From NCBI GenBank assembly GCA_005408345.1, contig SEMN01000259.1:310001-374000 (forward strand): a stretch of DNA of 64,000 nt. The letters run 5' to 3'. Positions 33,560 through 44,215 of the stretch are shown here, piece by piece. Source of the stretch: Macquaria australasica. Lineage: Eukaryota > Chordata > Actinopteri > Centrarchiformes > Percichthyidae. Position 1 is the first letter of the stretch. Each line of letters starts with the position of its first letter. Both the position numbers and the translations under genes were made by a program. The notes under the pieces were generated by a model. The model was given only the letters and a program-made list of their open reading frames with translations, was not told where the DNA came from and made no database searches.

Positions 33560-33800
33560 GACAGTGTGGTCTGTGGACTGTCCAGATATTGCTGGAAAAA
33601 CACTTTGCTGTTGAATTTTTCAAATTCCATTTTTCAGTGCTTTGAGCACCACCCACAAACTTTCATTCACCACCATTGTACTGGGATTGCAAGTTTCAGA
33701 GCCAGATATCTCAAAACCTTGGCAGAAAAACCAAAACAATCTGCATGCCTAGACACCACTAGTAGAGCTAAGTGAGAAAATGTGTTTTTTGTGAAGTTAT
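33560..33800 (+). repeat. dispersed repeat, same family as 3950-4400
   Basis: 'cagtgctttgagcaccacc', 'ccagatatctcaaaacctt' and 'aagtgagaaaatgtgttttttgtga' follow the same order as in the copy inside kitlg intron 5. Confidence 0.6.
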
Positions 33801-34309
33801 CAAAATAATATATTACAATTATGTTACAGCTATCAATTTTATATGGAAACCTTCTATAAGTGAGAGCTGAGAAAGACTCAATAGTTCAGGTTAAGAAGTA
33901 GGTTTTGAAAAGATTTAAAGAGTAAGCATGAAAAATACTGTAGTCTTCCTGATAAGCTTCATTTGTGTGCGTGCATTTGTGCATTTTACAGACTCAGGCA
34001 GAACAGTATTTTGGCGCAGAATCTCTCGAAATATGTGAGGACCTAACTGGGTCTCATGTCAACATTTTTGAGTCCACGTTTCAGGGTCCATAACTTACTG
34101 ACTGGATGGTTCCATCATAGAGACTGTTACTTTAGGATGTCTTCATGTTGTACAGAAGAGTATATTAAGAAAGTAATCATGCTATGTGTATTGGTGGTAA
34201 TGGAAGCAACCGAAATGGTCAGTACGTATCCAACAATTTTGTGTCTCTTTATGAACTGAATCGATTGTTTACTTACTTGCAAATCCCTTATTAGTGTTAT
34301 TATTCTAAC

Positions 34310-34495
34310 CATGCAACAGTGTTTAGAGGTAATACATATTTTACATTCTGCAAGGCAATTTTATTTTTATACCACATTTTACTACAGCAGTTTGTCTCTG
34401 AACTGCAAAACGGCAGAGAATTTAATACCTGCTCCAAAGACAACTCCAGAGAAGTTGGAACACTTGTGGCATGGGCCCCTAATCTTTGGAATCTG

Positions 34496-34500
<5 letters not shown>
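34310..34500 (+). pseudogene. degraded LINE-like 3' coding scrap
   Basis: 'gaatttaatacctgctccaaagac...gcccctaatctttggaatctg' parallels 'gatttagtacctgtcccaaagtcc...ggactcctaatttacctgaagg' at 40105-40190, so the two are diverged copies of one dispersed sequence. The layout resembles the C-terminal end of a non-LTR retrotransposon protein. A T-run (34502-34529) follows directly. Confidence 0.3.

Positions 34501-34501
<1 letters not shown>

Positions 34502-34529
<28 letters not shown>
34502..34529. repeat. poly(T) run
   Basis: 28 consecutive T. Confidence 0.95.
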
Positions 34530-34534
<5 letters not shown>

Positions 34535-34987
34535 GTGGTAAAATCTCTGAAATTGCTTTCTGTCAATTTCAATGTTCCTTTGTATATTTTACTGACCTGG
34601 CTGTGCCATTTTGTTGCTATAAAACTTTGTTACTTTAAGAAAAGTGTTACATAAATAATACCATGTTTGTGTTTGGAGATTCTCATTTTGATTATTTTTG
34701 TTTTATTCTATTATGTTAACTGCCCCACTAGAGACTATTAAAAAAAAATACAATAAAAAAACGGACCTCCTTTATGGAAGGACATCGGATCACAACCTGG
34801 TCCTGCTGACATCAGAGTATGTCCCCCTTGTTCAACGGTATGGACTCAGGAGGCTTTGAGTCCACAGACTGGGATGTGCTTTTTGTTCCACACCGGAAGG
34901 ACATCAACAGCATGACAGACTGCACTGCAGAATACATCAAATTCTGTGAACATACCACCTTGCCGGCATGGACTGTACGCTGCTTCC

Positions 34988-35407
34988 CCAACTGTCATAG
35001 TTTGCCATCTAGGCAGCAGGAAGAGGACTCAAGTGCAGACAGGCAGGGAGGCTGAAGCAGTTCTGAGATTTATTAAATAACAAAAACGCTTACATGCAGA
35101 TCCGTGGAACAGAACAAAAGGCAAAACAGTGCAGGCAACACAGGAACCAGGGAAACCGACACACAGGAAGAAACAACCAACAATGAACCAACAAGGTTCT
35201 CCTCCTCATATAGAGGAGGAGACAACAAGGGAAGCAGACACAGGTGGGTAACAAGACACAGGTTATATTAATCATAAGGGCGGGAAATGAGACATGAGGA
35301 CAGGAACAAGACAGACCAGACAGAAAGGATTACAAAATAAAACAGGAAACAAAAGACCAGAAAACACAGAGTCCAGACAAGAGTCCTTAGAGGATCATGA
35401 CACTAAC
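34988..35407 (-). mobile_element. solo LTR (family A), nested in the LINE
   Basis: The LTR proper is 34993-35402 (410 bp). Plus-strand ends are TGTCATAGTTTGCC and GATCATGACA; flanking CCAAC (34988-34992) and CTAAC (35403-35407) differ by one base and fit a 5-bp target duplication. On the minus strand it has a TATA-like CTATATGAGG, then AATAAA (tttatt at 35069-35074), then GTCTGCACTTGAGTCC, the same layout and tail sequence as the LTRs at 18143 and 37397. Confidence 0.83.
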
Positions 35408-35828
35408 AATAAGCCTTGGATCGCCAGTGACCTGGAAGTACTTCTTAATAAGAAGAAGAAAGCCTTGAGGTCTGGGGACAGGGAAGAGCTGAGGAGTGTA
35501 CCGTGTGACCTGAGGGAGAAGCTGAGGGAGTGCAAGGACTCCTACAGGAGGAAGCTGGAGGCCAAACTCCATCAGAACAACGCGCTGGGTTCAAGGTGAG
35601 ACGGACAACCAGTGGGCAAGCTGGAGAGGGCAAATGAGCTAATCTGTTTCTTCAACAGGTTTAGTTCACAGCCTTCCACACACCCCCACTGACCCCAATG
35701 CTTTCACCCTTCCCCCCTCAATCTCCCTGGTAAGCTCCTTGGACCCGAACCCCCCACCTTTTGAAGTGCCTTTTCTCCACTGAGATGACGAGCACCCTCC
35801 CCCGCCTGACTGTGACTACTGGCCAGGT

Positions 35829-36280
35829 CATAGATTGTATATATAGATGGACGACGCGTCTCCACTTCCTCCCATTGTAAAAAATGAAGCCAAAATACCC
35901 CGGATACGGGCGATGCCATCTTGCGCTGGTGATGTCATTTGGAGCCAGAGTCTGAGCAGTAGTGATGTATCGAGTTCCCGTCTATACAGCCGCCTGAGCC
36001 AATCACAAGCACACTCACAGTTGTCAATCATGACGTGACACCCCGTTTTTATAGCATCAAATAACTAATTAAAACCAAATTTATCAAAAAAACAAACACT
36101 TGAACAAACATCAGCGTAATAAGAACTACCTAAAATGACAGAAACCATCTTTGAGAAAAATTTATTTGACATGTACAGACATATATTCATTCTGTGGCTG
36201 TCCATGTGACACACTAACACACACTTTTCAGTTTGGCCCATGTCCCATCCATTAACATGGAGGAGGCGGGGTTTATAACC
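35829..36280. repeat. dispersed repeat inserted in the LINE (catagattgtatatatagatgg... type)
   Basis: It starts 'catagattgtatatatagatggacgacgcgtctccacttcc' and ends near 'catggaggaggcggggtttataacc'. I know this pair of sequences from many teleost genomes as a short non-autonomous element. It replaces about 200 bp of the LINE's expected reading frame. Class not certain. The left border is firm, the right border approximate. Confidence 0.6.
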
Positions 36281-36365
36281 GGTTCCCAGGAAGACGACTC
36301 CATCTGCCTCAACGACTATCAAGCAGTTGCCCTCACACCCCATGTGATGAAGGTGGAAGGGGGGA

Positions 36366-36885
36366 AACAACTAGCATAGCTCTGTCCAAAGGTTAAAAAA
36401 ATTCACCTACCAGCACCTCTGAAGCCTCACTGATTAACACAACATTGATTCTTGTTTTAATCTGTACAAAAACGTGTAAAAACCAGTCTTCCTTGAGTCT
36501 TGCCATGATTGTGAGGTTGCTGGCAACCAGCAGAGACTCCAGGAAGTCACTTCGCTAGGCCAAGAAACAGACCAGCACGTAATCCCCTGTAAAACCACAA
36601 TGTGTAGTTTATATATATATATATATATAGTTTTTATATGGATTAAACAAAACGGTATAAGGGGCTTTAGAGGTACAGGTGGGCAGATTTTGTTAACTTT
36701 GGATAATGTAAGGCTCGCTGATTCCCTTTGTTTACAGTCTTTATGCTAAGCTAACCTATGTGGGTGCTGCTGGTAGCTTCATATTTATCATACAGACGTG
36801 AGAGAGATATCAGTGTTCTCATCTAACTCTAGGCAAGAAAGCAAGGGTTTTTCGCAGAATGTCAAACTGTTCCTTTAAACAACCT
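36366..36885. repeat. dispersed repeat ('aactagcatagctctgtccaaagg' to 'caaactgttcctttaa')
   Basis: Hallmarks in order: 'tctgtccaaaggttaaaaaaattcacctaccagcacctct', 'aggttgctggcaaccagcagagactccaggaagtcac', 'cagtctttatgctaagctaacc', 'cagtgttctcatctaactctaggcaagaaagcaa', 'aatgtcaaactgttccttta'. This composite is familiar from percomorph genomes. It contains a (TA)n run at 36610-36629. Confidence 0.6.
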
Positions 36886-37066
36886 TTGGTAGTAGGTTCT
36901 TCCATGCGTGTCCACTGTATTTTACAGACCAACACATTTTGGATATAGTATAGACAAGTGAAGTAATCAGTTGTGGGACAGATGGACAATGGAAGACGTG
37001 GTGCTGTTATTGATTTTCTTTCAAGCTGAATCCAGGGCACTGCTGTTCAGTTGCTTTTCTATTATC

Positions 37067-37330
37067 TTATTCCAATTTTCCTTTGCACTTTTCTGCCAAA
37101 TGCTGAGAAATCTTCTGCTCCGCCTTATGCTTTCTAACCGCAGACTCCAGCTGCCTCTGAATGGCCTCCTCCCTCCTGATACTGAAGAGGACCTGGACAT
37201 CTTCATTTGTCCAACAGGCATTCACCATTGTTCTTTTTTACGTTTTGGTTGTCCTGGTCGATACAGATGCAGTAGTAACATGATGGCCGCTTTTGTTGTA
37301 CTGGTTTTAGTCGACCTTGTTGTGATATGA
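37067..37330 (-). pseudogene. Myb/SANT-like domain of a Harbinger-type transposon, fragment
   Basis: Read on the minus strand from about 37219, the frame gives ACWTNEDVQVLFSIRREEAI followed by QRQLESAVRKHKAEQKISQ and HLAEKC, ending at TAA (37067-37069). The WTNEDVQ...E.AIQ.QLE...I...LAEK pattern is the Myb/SANT-like domain found in fish PIF/Harbinger elements (compare WTNDKVELLLK at 28304 on). A normal copy would continue with further basic residues, so this one is probably truncated. The 119-codon plus-strand frame at 36971-37330 is its shadow. Confidence 0.6.
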
Positions 37331-37391
37331 CATCAAATCTGATTGACCAGTCACAACCGACAGTACTGCTGGCAAGTCCTGAAAGTACCTG

Positions 37392-37735
37392 GAGCTTGTA
37401 TCACCGCCCTTTACTTCCTGTCATTGTCTGTCTGTTTTTCCCGCCAGTTTGGATTAGGTTCACCTGTGTCTCGTTACGCACCTGTGTCTGTTTCCCTCAT
37501 TGTCTCTTCCCCTACATATACCAGTCCTCTCCCTTTGTTCCTTGTTGCGTCATTGATGTTGCTGATGTTGTTAGGTTTACCAGTCTCCTCTGTTCCTGCG
37601 TTTCTCAGTGTTTTCCCTGCGTGTGCTTTCTGGAGTTTTGTATTGTAGAATAAATCACCTTTGCTGCATCCAACCTGCCGTTGTCTGCATTTGGGTCCTC
37701 TCCCTGCTTCCCTAATGGCTTGTCGTGGCAGAGCT
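37392..37735 (+). mobile_element. solo LTR (family A), short copy, perfect 5-bp target duplication
   Basis: The LTR proper is 37397-37730 (334 bp), TGTATCACCG...TTGTCGTGGCA, between GAGCT (37392-37396) and GAGCT (37731-37735). A TATA-like acatatacc at about 37514-37522 is followed by 'agtcctctccctttgttc', almost identical to 18310-18326 of the first family-A LTR. AATAAA is at 37649-37654 and 'gtctgcatttgggtcctctccctgc' ends it. The overlapping 101-128-codon frames are spurious. Confidence 0.83.
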
Positions 37736-39026
37736 GCCTCGAAGGCATTTCTTAACAAATGGCTATTGGTGATCAACATTGGATGGCTGAGATGGTTGGG
37801 AATGTGCAGGTGATAAACAGATAAGTACTCAATCAGTCTTTCATAAAACTTAAAAGACAAAAATGTCTACTGAGAAAATCTGCTCATTTTAACACATTTC
37901 AGATGTTACATCTTCCTCCCAGTCATTAGAAGATGAAACAAGATGAGTCATTCATTCCAGATTCTACTTGCAATGAAAATCAAACATGTGCTCTACTTTT
38001 AAATAAACTTGCTTTTGTTTTGTGTTTTGAGCAACTAAGAGACAAACAAAAAAAAAAAGTTTGGGATTGAGAGAGAGCTGTACTATCTTTTTAAATCTTA
38101 TCTGGGATTAAGGATAAATGTCTATCCAGCAGATTACATGCCACTATTTTTTACTGTTTCACACCATCCCAGTTTTCATCTGCTTATGCAAAGCAGAAAT
38201 GAGGAAGAATTTAAGACATACACCCTTACCCTCCCTCTGGCTAAAGGTTTATCTGGCTATTATAAAAATCTGACGTAACATGATGTTCCAAAGAGAATGT
38301 GAGTAAAATCAAGTATTTTGCTTTAAAATCCTGAGAATATTTGAGAAGGATGGATTTATTTCCATCCTCCTCAGGGCAGAGGGCTTTATAGTCACAGCTC
38401 AAAAATTAACAAGTAGCTTTGATCATGCGTATATCAGGCATTGTAGGCAGTCTGTAATCTGCATTCCTATTTCAAAGCGCTAATGTACTTACTAATGTCA
38501 GCCATTACAAAATCCATTCAAAATTAAAATCATCCATCACATGTAATGATTATTTATAAGGAATACATTGAAGTCTTTGGAGTATTGTTAGCTACATATG
38601 CTAAATATGCACACTAACAAGGTCATAATAATGTTTAGAATGAGCAATTATAAGTGGGATTTGTTTTTACAGACTATGATGCCCCATTCAGACTAACTAT
38701 ATAGTGTACAAACTTTATTAGTATGGTATACTGATCAACCAGGACATAATGACACCACTAACAATGATTTATTATAACAAACCAATATTTTCAAAATGTT
38801 ACTGTATTAAATTACTTAATATGGCTGACTGAGCAGCCTTAATTCTTATTATCTATCAATCTCTCTACAATGGTTATGATTTTAGTTATAAAATGCAAGA
38901 ACAGAATGCGTCCTAGTCATGCCAGTGCATCTATGACTCAGTCATTACATACAATAAAGACTTTTAAATTCACAACTCCAATAAGTTGATCACATGTGCT
39001 TCCGCGACTACTTAACATGCAATATA
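37736..39026. other. intergenic, nothing recognised
   Basis: A/T-rich, no coding or repeat signature. Confidence 0.45.
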
Positions 39027-39798
39027 GACTATGGACAAAGGTATGTGGAAACCCCTGTCACACAAACTGTTTTTCATAGTATGGCTTTGGGCCCCTTAGT
39101 TCCAATTAAGGAAAATCTTAATGCTACAGCAAACGATTATAATTTAGGCATCAATGTGCTTCCAACTGTGTGTTAGCAGTTTGGAGAAGGCCCCTTTCCT
39201 GTCACAAAATGGCAATGCTCTTATGCACAAAGTCCATAAAGAAAAACATTTCCCAGATCTGTGTGAATGAACCAGCCCAGTTTATCCTAGAAATTACTCT
39301 CATATTTGATGAATCAGCACCTCAAGATGTACACCCAGCGCTAACAATCAGTGCCAATGCAGGAAGCAGAGTGCCCTGCGTATAGTTTGCGTCCTGTTAG
39401 AGACTTGCAATTAACCATGATTTTGCCCTGACCATAACCACACCTTAACCATAGTTCTTTTGCCATAATCCCAATCCTTCCCTTCCTATACCGTAGTTGT
39501 GCCAGATATTATAGAAAGCGAGAATATTGAAACGTTGTCATCGGACCTAAGAAAATATTTTCACTAAATGTAATCCAATCTTGGCAGTCTTGCTGAAAAA
39601 CTTGACTGGCCTGACCTCCACCTCATCCAACATCATTGGCGACTGAATGGTTCCAAACTCTTTTAGAAGATCACCCAGAAGGGTCTAGGCTGTTAAAGCA
39701 GAAGCAGATTAACATCCATAGTTCTGGAATGAGATGCTAACAATCACGTATGGGTGTAATATTCGGGTGTCCACATACTTTAGCCATGTAGTGTGCAT
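39027..39798. mobile_element. mariner/Tc1-like MITE, interrupted
   Basis: The left end 'ctatggacaaaggtatgtgg' and the reverse complement of the right end 'ctacatggctaaagtatgtgg' are imperfect inverted repeats of a familiar fish element whose ends read as a 'tatggacaaaagtatgtgg' theme. 'aactgtttttc..atggctttgggccccttagttcc' lies inside the left arm and 'ctggcctgacctccacctcatccaac' inside the right. Possible TA duplications flank it. An unrelated stretch rich in 'accataacc' (about 39310-39530) sits in the middle. No transposase. Confidence 0.6.
39310..39530 (-). repeat. nested GGTTA-rich repeat (as at 26455)
   Basis: On the minus strand it reads ATGGCAAAAGAACTATGGTT, AAGGTGTGGTTATGGTCAGG; this is the same style as 26455-26860. 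It lies within the mariner-like element and is therefore the younger insertion. Confidence 0.45.
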
Positions 39799-41171
39799 TA
39801 AGATCCATGCATTTACGCTACGTAATACATCTTGTTACACTATCAACCACTTTTAAACAAAACTAGTTTTCTTTACAAAATGCTTTTAGTTACATTACTG
39901 TGCCAAATAATTAATTTACCACTTTACAATTACTTGACAAGTGTTGGGGGATACAATTTAGATTCTCCATAATTTAATTGTTTGTACATTAATAATAAAC
40001 CCTGTTATTTACAGACTTCCCCTCTTGTTTCCACATCTCTACATTACTCTTCCATGTATTGTTACAGCTGCCAACTCTCCTCAAGAACAAATGCAGTCTT
40101 AAATCGGCAGGTGGTGATTTAGTACCTGTCCCAAAGTCCATATTCAAGACCAAAAGCAGCTGGAACAATTGCAGCCTGGACTCCTAATTTACCTGAAGGC
40201 ATTGGAATTGATAATGATTATTATGTTTGGATATTCTTTCCTCCTCTCCAACAACATTAAGCTGTTTGCACCATCAGTATTAAAATACCCCATGCAGCAG
40301 ATGCCTGGGAAATTTAGCCTTGAACGATTTCCACTGCAGACATGGTGTCCTGTTTGAAATTTCCACACGCCACAACACGGAAAATTCAAACAGTTGGAAT
40401 CTTGGATCCACTTTATTTTGATCTTTCAACGCATTTTTAAAAGCAACCACAGCTGTGTGTTTTGTAATACAATACACTGGCATGGAGACGTTTTTGTTCC
40501 CTCAGATTAACAGGAGTTTACTTCTTTTTTTTGTTGTTGTACTTTCTGCCATAAATAATGAATACTAAATAATTGCTTTGATGTTGTTTTTTTTTACTCT
40601 AAATCAGCCACATAAGCAGCACTTTTGTGATGGAGACCCATCACCGGGCCAGCATCCTACCTCACACTGAATGCAGCACTTGATTCCAGTCATGTGAAAT
40701 GGCTTTAATGGATATTTTATCAAAGCTTAATGCAGTTAAGTCATGTGTCTCAGGAAATGAACAGTCGTCATAATTATTGGATTAAATGTTCAGTTGATGG
40801 TTTACAAAATAACATACCTTCCTAATAAGAGAAATTAAATAGTCGGCAGTTGTCAGTCTTCAACTAGTTCACATCCTGCAAGAAGATAAAGAAGAGGCCC
40901 CCACATACAGTAGGCTGAATAAAGCTGTAAAGAATGTTGACGGTTTTGCACTTTGACTTTGAACTGTACTTGAGGTCCTTGTCCTACATTTGACTGCAAT
41001 ACTATATTGTTTATAGATGAGGCCCGAGTGCCATTGAGACAAGTTCCTGGAAAATCATTGTAGATGGTCAATGAAGTGATTATGATTATATGGTAAGAAA
41101 GACGGGATATCAATCAATCCGGTGATTGGGGAACAAACTTTGCACTTGAAATCTAGCGTCTATTGTCAGTG
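39799..41171. other. intergenic with one degraded repeat scrap
   Basis: 40105-40190 is a diverged relative of 34415-34500. Otherwise nothing is recognised; the 62-86-codon frames lack any motif. Confidence 0.4.
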
Positions 41172-41480
41172 CTGGAATGTATCATGTATTTACTCAAGTC
41201 GTGTGCTGAAGTACACTTTTGAGGAACATTACTTCAATATTTCTTATTTTATACTACTTAATAGGAAAATAGTTTTTAATTTCAGGTCAAGCTTTTACAT
41301 ACAAAACATGTTAACATCTTGTGAAATATAATATTGATAAATGATAAATGAAAATACCCATTGGGACATAAAACAGGTAAAATAAGTTCCACTTTGATCA
41401 GTTTGTTGTCCTATCTTTAATGTTAGCAACATTAAAATGCTCAAAAAACATCTAAATGCATTGATAATGAGAGTGCATTA
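41172..41480 (+). repeat. diverged dispersed repeat ('tttactcaagt..tgctgaagtaca' type)
   Basis: 'gctggaatgtatcatgtatttactcaagtcgtgtgctgaagtacacttttgaggaacattacttcaatatttcttattttatactactta' is a worn copy of a very common teleost repeat whose theme is 'taagtacatttactcaagtactgtacttaagtac'. Recognised from memory of the family; right border approximate. Confidence 0.55.
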
Positions 41481-42728
41481 ATATAAAAGGCCTATATAAT
41501 AATATGACACTGGCAGCAGCCATTTCTGTGCACTTTGCTAGGCTTTTACTCATAATGGAGTATTTTTACACCGTTGTATTAATTGTTTTTTTGTTTTTTT
41601 GGCAGCACAGTGTGACACATTATCACCTTGTTGATGTTGAGAACTTGTCAGCAAACAGTTGTTTATTTACACAACCAGCAACCAACATTTGTATTCATCT
41701 GGAGTCTTCTTTGTGTTCACCTGTTAAATGTAAATTCAACTCTTCAGCTCTGTTTTGGGCTCCACCAACTCCCTAAAAAAATTAAATTAAAATATTGATT
41801 AGAGCAGCTTTAAGTAAAAAAAAATAAATCCTTATACCACTACTGTCTATTTTAATGTCATAAATTACATTCTGACATTGTGTATTTTTCTTTTAATAGC
41901 ACCAAGAGCTTCCCAGAGGCACACTGATAATAGTAAGGCATCTCATTACTATATTTTAAAGTGCATGACTAATTTAAGTTGTTAATAAGTACACTCTACT
42001 CACCTCTTGGACCCAGATTGATAACCTACAGTAATTTCCTCTCACTCTTTATTATGTTTTATTCCATTTCTGTTCCGTTTTATTGCAGTTTGAAAGCTAG
42101 TGTGCAAATACATCAAATTTAATTTAGGTGGGAGTATACTGCCAGCCTTAGAAACCACTTATTACACGCTAGCAACTCTCCATTACATGCAAACAGCTGT
42201 GTAGCATTAACTGCTTTTTTCATGTTTAAATAATTGCTGCTGCTCCGACCATTCACACTCCTTCTGCCACTCCTGCTTTCTTTCACCTTGGCTCTTAGCA
42301 AACACATTTATCTTCCCCAGGAAATGCAGTTCTCTAGTTTATTATTAACAATTTCAGACATTTCTTCCCATAATGGCTCATATTCAGACTGGAAGAAGAA
42401 GCCATGCACGGCCAAATAATCATTGTTCTATGCTTGAGATGCTCACAGTTAAGGCGTTTGCAGTTTTTTTTAAATGTTTAGATCACAAGACTCGGTAAAC
42501 TTTGACATCAGGCATACACTTGTTTAGTTTAGTTTAGTTTTGAAAAAACTGAGGTAAAGTTCTAAAAGCATAAAATGCAATAATCAAGAAGTGAGCAGAC
42601 TTGTAAATCCCATGTCTACACTTATATAACCAACTTATTTAATGGGATTGTATAACTATTATATGATTAATTAAATGATAGGCAAGATTATCAATTTCAT
42701 TCTCAGCCATCTGATAGGAATCTTAATG
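41481..42728. other. intergenic, nothing recognised
   Basis: The 90-codon frame at 41504-41776 and the 61-codon frame at 42234-42419 have no family resemblance. A TTTAG short tandem run is at 42520-42540. Confidence 0.4.
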
Positions 42729-43561
42729 CTTGTGTTAATTTCGTTAATGATAGCTATAAATAAATATGTTCGTCAGCTACCTTTTTTTTCCATGACTAAA
42801 ACTAGGCGATGACGAGACAGAACAGATGTCATTAAACACTAAATGTGATTATATCAACATGCAATATTCTTGATGAAAAGTTTAAAAAATAAAAGCTTTA
42901 TCAAAATCTCTTTATTTTCGTTGACAAGAAAGAGGAGACAAAATATTATAGATATGTTTGTAGATTGTAGATATTATAGATAATGTTTTTTTTCCAATGC
43001 TGCGTCAGTTTCGTTGTCCTGTGCTGCGTGTGCCATATCAGGACTAAACCTGCAGCACGCAATGACCACAGTCAGGAGGACTCTGGGTAACTTGTATAAA
43101 CTATTTTACAGAAAGCAAGTTAAAGTTAACAATGACAACAAATTTGGGCCCATTTTTGGTACAATGAGGCTGAGAAAAAAAAAAAAAAAAACGAATGCAT
43201 TGCTACATCAGAAGGGAAGCAATGTGGCCATAAAATAGCTGGAAATTGAGGTAGGTTAACAAAACGTTAGGTTGTTTTTTTTTAAAGCTATATTAAGCCA
43301 ACTAGTACGGCGGTGGTGGTGTTACATTATGTAGGCTGTGTTTTATTGCTAGAGTAGATTCACTGAAATGTTCAATATAACTAAAAAAGACTGACTAAAA
43401 AAGACTAAAATGTCAACAGTTTTCTTTGACTGAAATTTTACTAAAATGCCCAGAGTTTTAGTCAACTAAAACTTGACTGAAAAAAAGAAAAACAAGATGA
43501 GGTTGATATGACTACATGATAAGACTAAATTAAAAAAATAGCTGACAAAAATAACACTAGT
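42729..43561. mobile_element. DNA element with TGTTAATTTCGTTAA-type ends
   Basis: The left end is 'cttgtgttaatttcgttaatga' and the right end '..tagctgacaaaaataacactag', whose reverse complement begins CTAGTGTTATTTTTGTCAGC. Stretches such as 'gactaaaatgtcaacagttttctttgactgaaattttactaaaatg' near the right end are typical of the family in fish. Target duplication not clear. The 74-codon frame (43014-43238) is probably chance. Confidence 0.5.
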
Positions 43562-44004
43562 TTCTTTGCTGAGGTGCCTGTTCCTCCCTAGGTTAAAAGA
43601 TTATAAATATGTAATAAACCTTGATTGTGAACCATCTGCACCCGTGTAATTTGTGCCCATCTGTTGTGCAGAGATTACTGAGATTGAGATCCTCCATGTC
43701 CAATGCTACACATCCTGCTAAATTGAAATCACTGCAGTGTAACACAATGTCCAGCACATACAGTAAGAGGCAGGAGTAGCAAATGTTGCAACGTCCCTTT
43801 CAGATGACCCTCTTGTGTTCTGTGAGAAAAGTTATATTTAGCAGCGTCCGGAAAGAACAATTGTGGGAATTTAGTAAGTAGAAGTTGGAGTAGAGAAGGC
43901 TGAAATCTGTCACTTTATTACACCAGCAAATCTGCACTTCAAGTATAATTACAGATATTATTTACACATTATTCTATCATACTGATCAATTTAGATCAAT
44001 GCAG
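43562..44004. other. intergenic, nothing recognised
   Basis: No supported feature. Confidence 0.4.
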
Positions 44005-44215
44005 GACTGAAATGATTGGTCGATTAATTAATTAGTCCATCGACAGAAAATTAATCAACAACAAATTTGAGAAATACCGTAACTAATCATTTATCTCTGT
44101 TATCAAGCAAAAATGCCAAACATTAACTGGTTCTTGCTTATCAAATATGAGAATTTGCTGCCTTTTCCTGCTTTACATGATTGTGAATTCAATATCTTTC
44201 TTCATATATCTTTCA
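44005..44215 (-). repeat. dispersed repeat ('cgattaattaattag..cgacagaaaattaatc' type), copy 1
   Basis: 'ctgaaatgattggtcgattaattaattagtccatcgacagaaaattaatcaacaac' and 'aaaaatgccaaacattaactggttcttgcttatcaaatatgagaatttgctg' follow the order of a very common teleost repeat. The opposite end of the same family ('agggctgcaatcaactgattttcatta...') is seen at 61473-61640. Confidence 0.62.

Larger units (their letters stand above)
34755..36365 (+). pseudogene. CR1/Rex-type LINE remnant, split by two insertions
   Basis: The remnant encodes the endonuclease end, linker and start of the reverse transcriptase of a non-LTR element. Seen in order: LLYGRTSDHNLVLL-like end of the endonuclease (34762 on), TDWDVLFVPHRKDINSMTD and TVRCFPN (to 34992), then after the LTR NKPWIASDLEVLLNKKKKAL and RREELRSV...LREKLRECKDSY (35408-35590), then TVTTGQV (to 35828), and after a second insertion VPRKTT and LNDYQAVALTPHVMK (36285-36352). 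Frameshifts and missing segments disable it. The host reading NN-KPW is restored across the LTR, which dates the LTR after the LINE. Confidence 0.72.

Noticed and set aside
36971..37330. 119-codon plus-strand frame with hydrophobic runs
   Set aside because: It is the antisense shadow of a minus-strand Myb/SANT-like transposon fragment.
37474..37860. 128-codon minus-strand frame
   Set aside because: It runs antisense through the solo LTR 37397-37730 and flanking DNA; no family resemblance.
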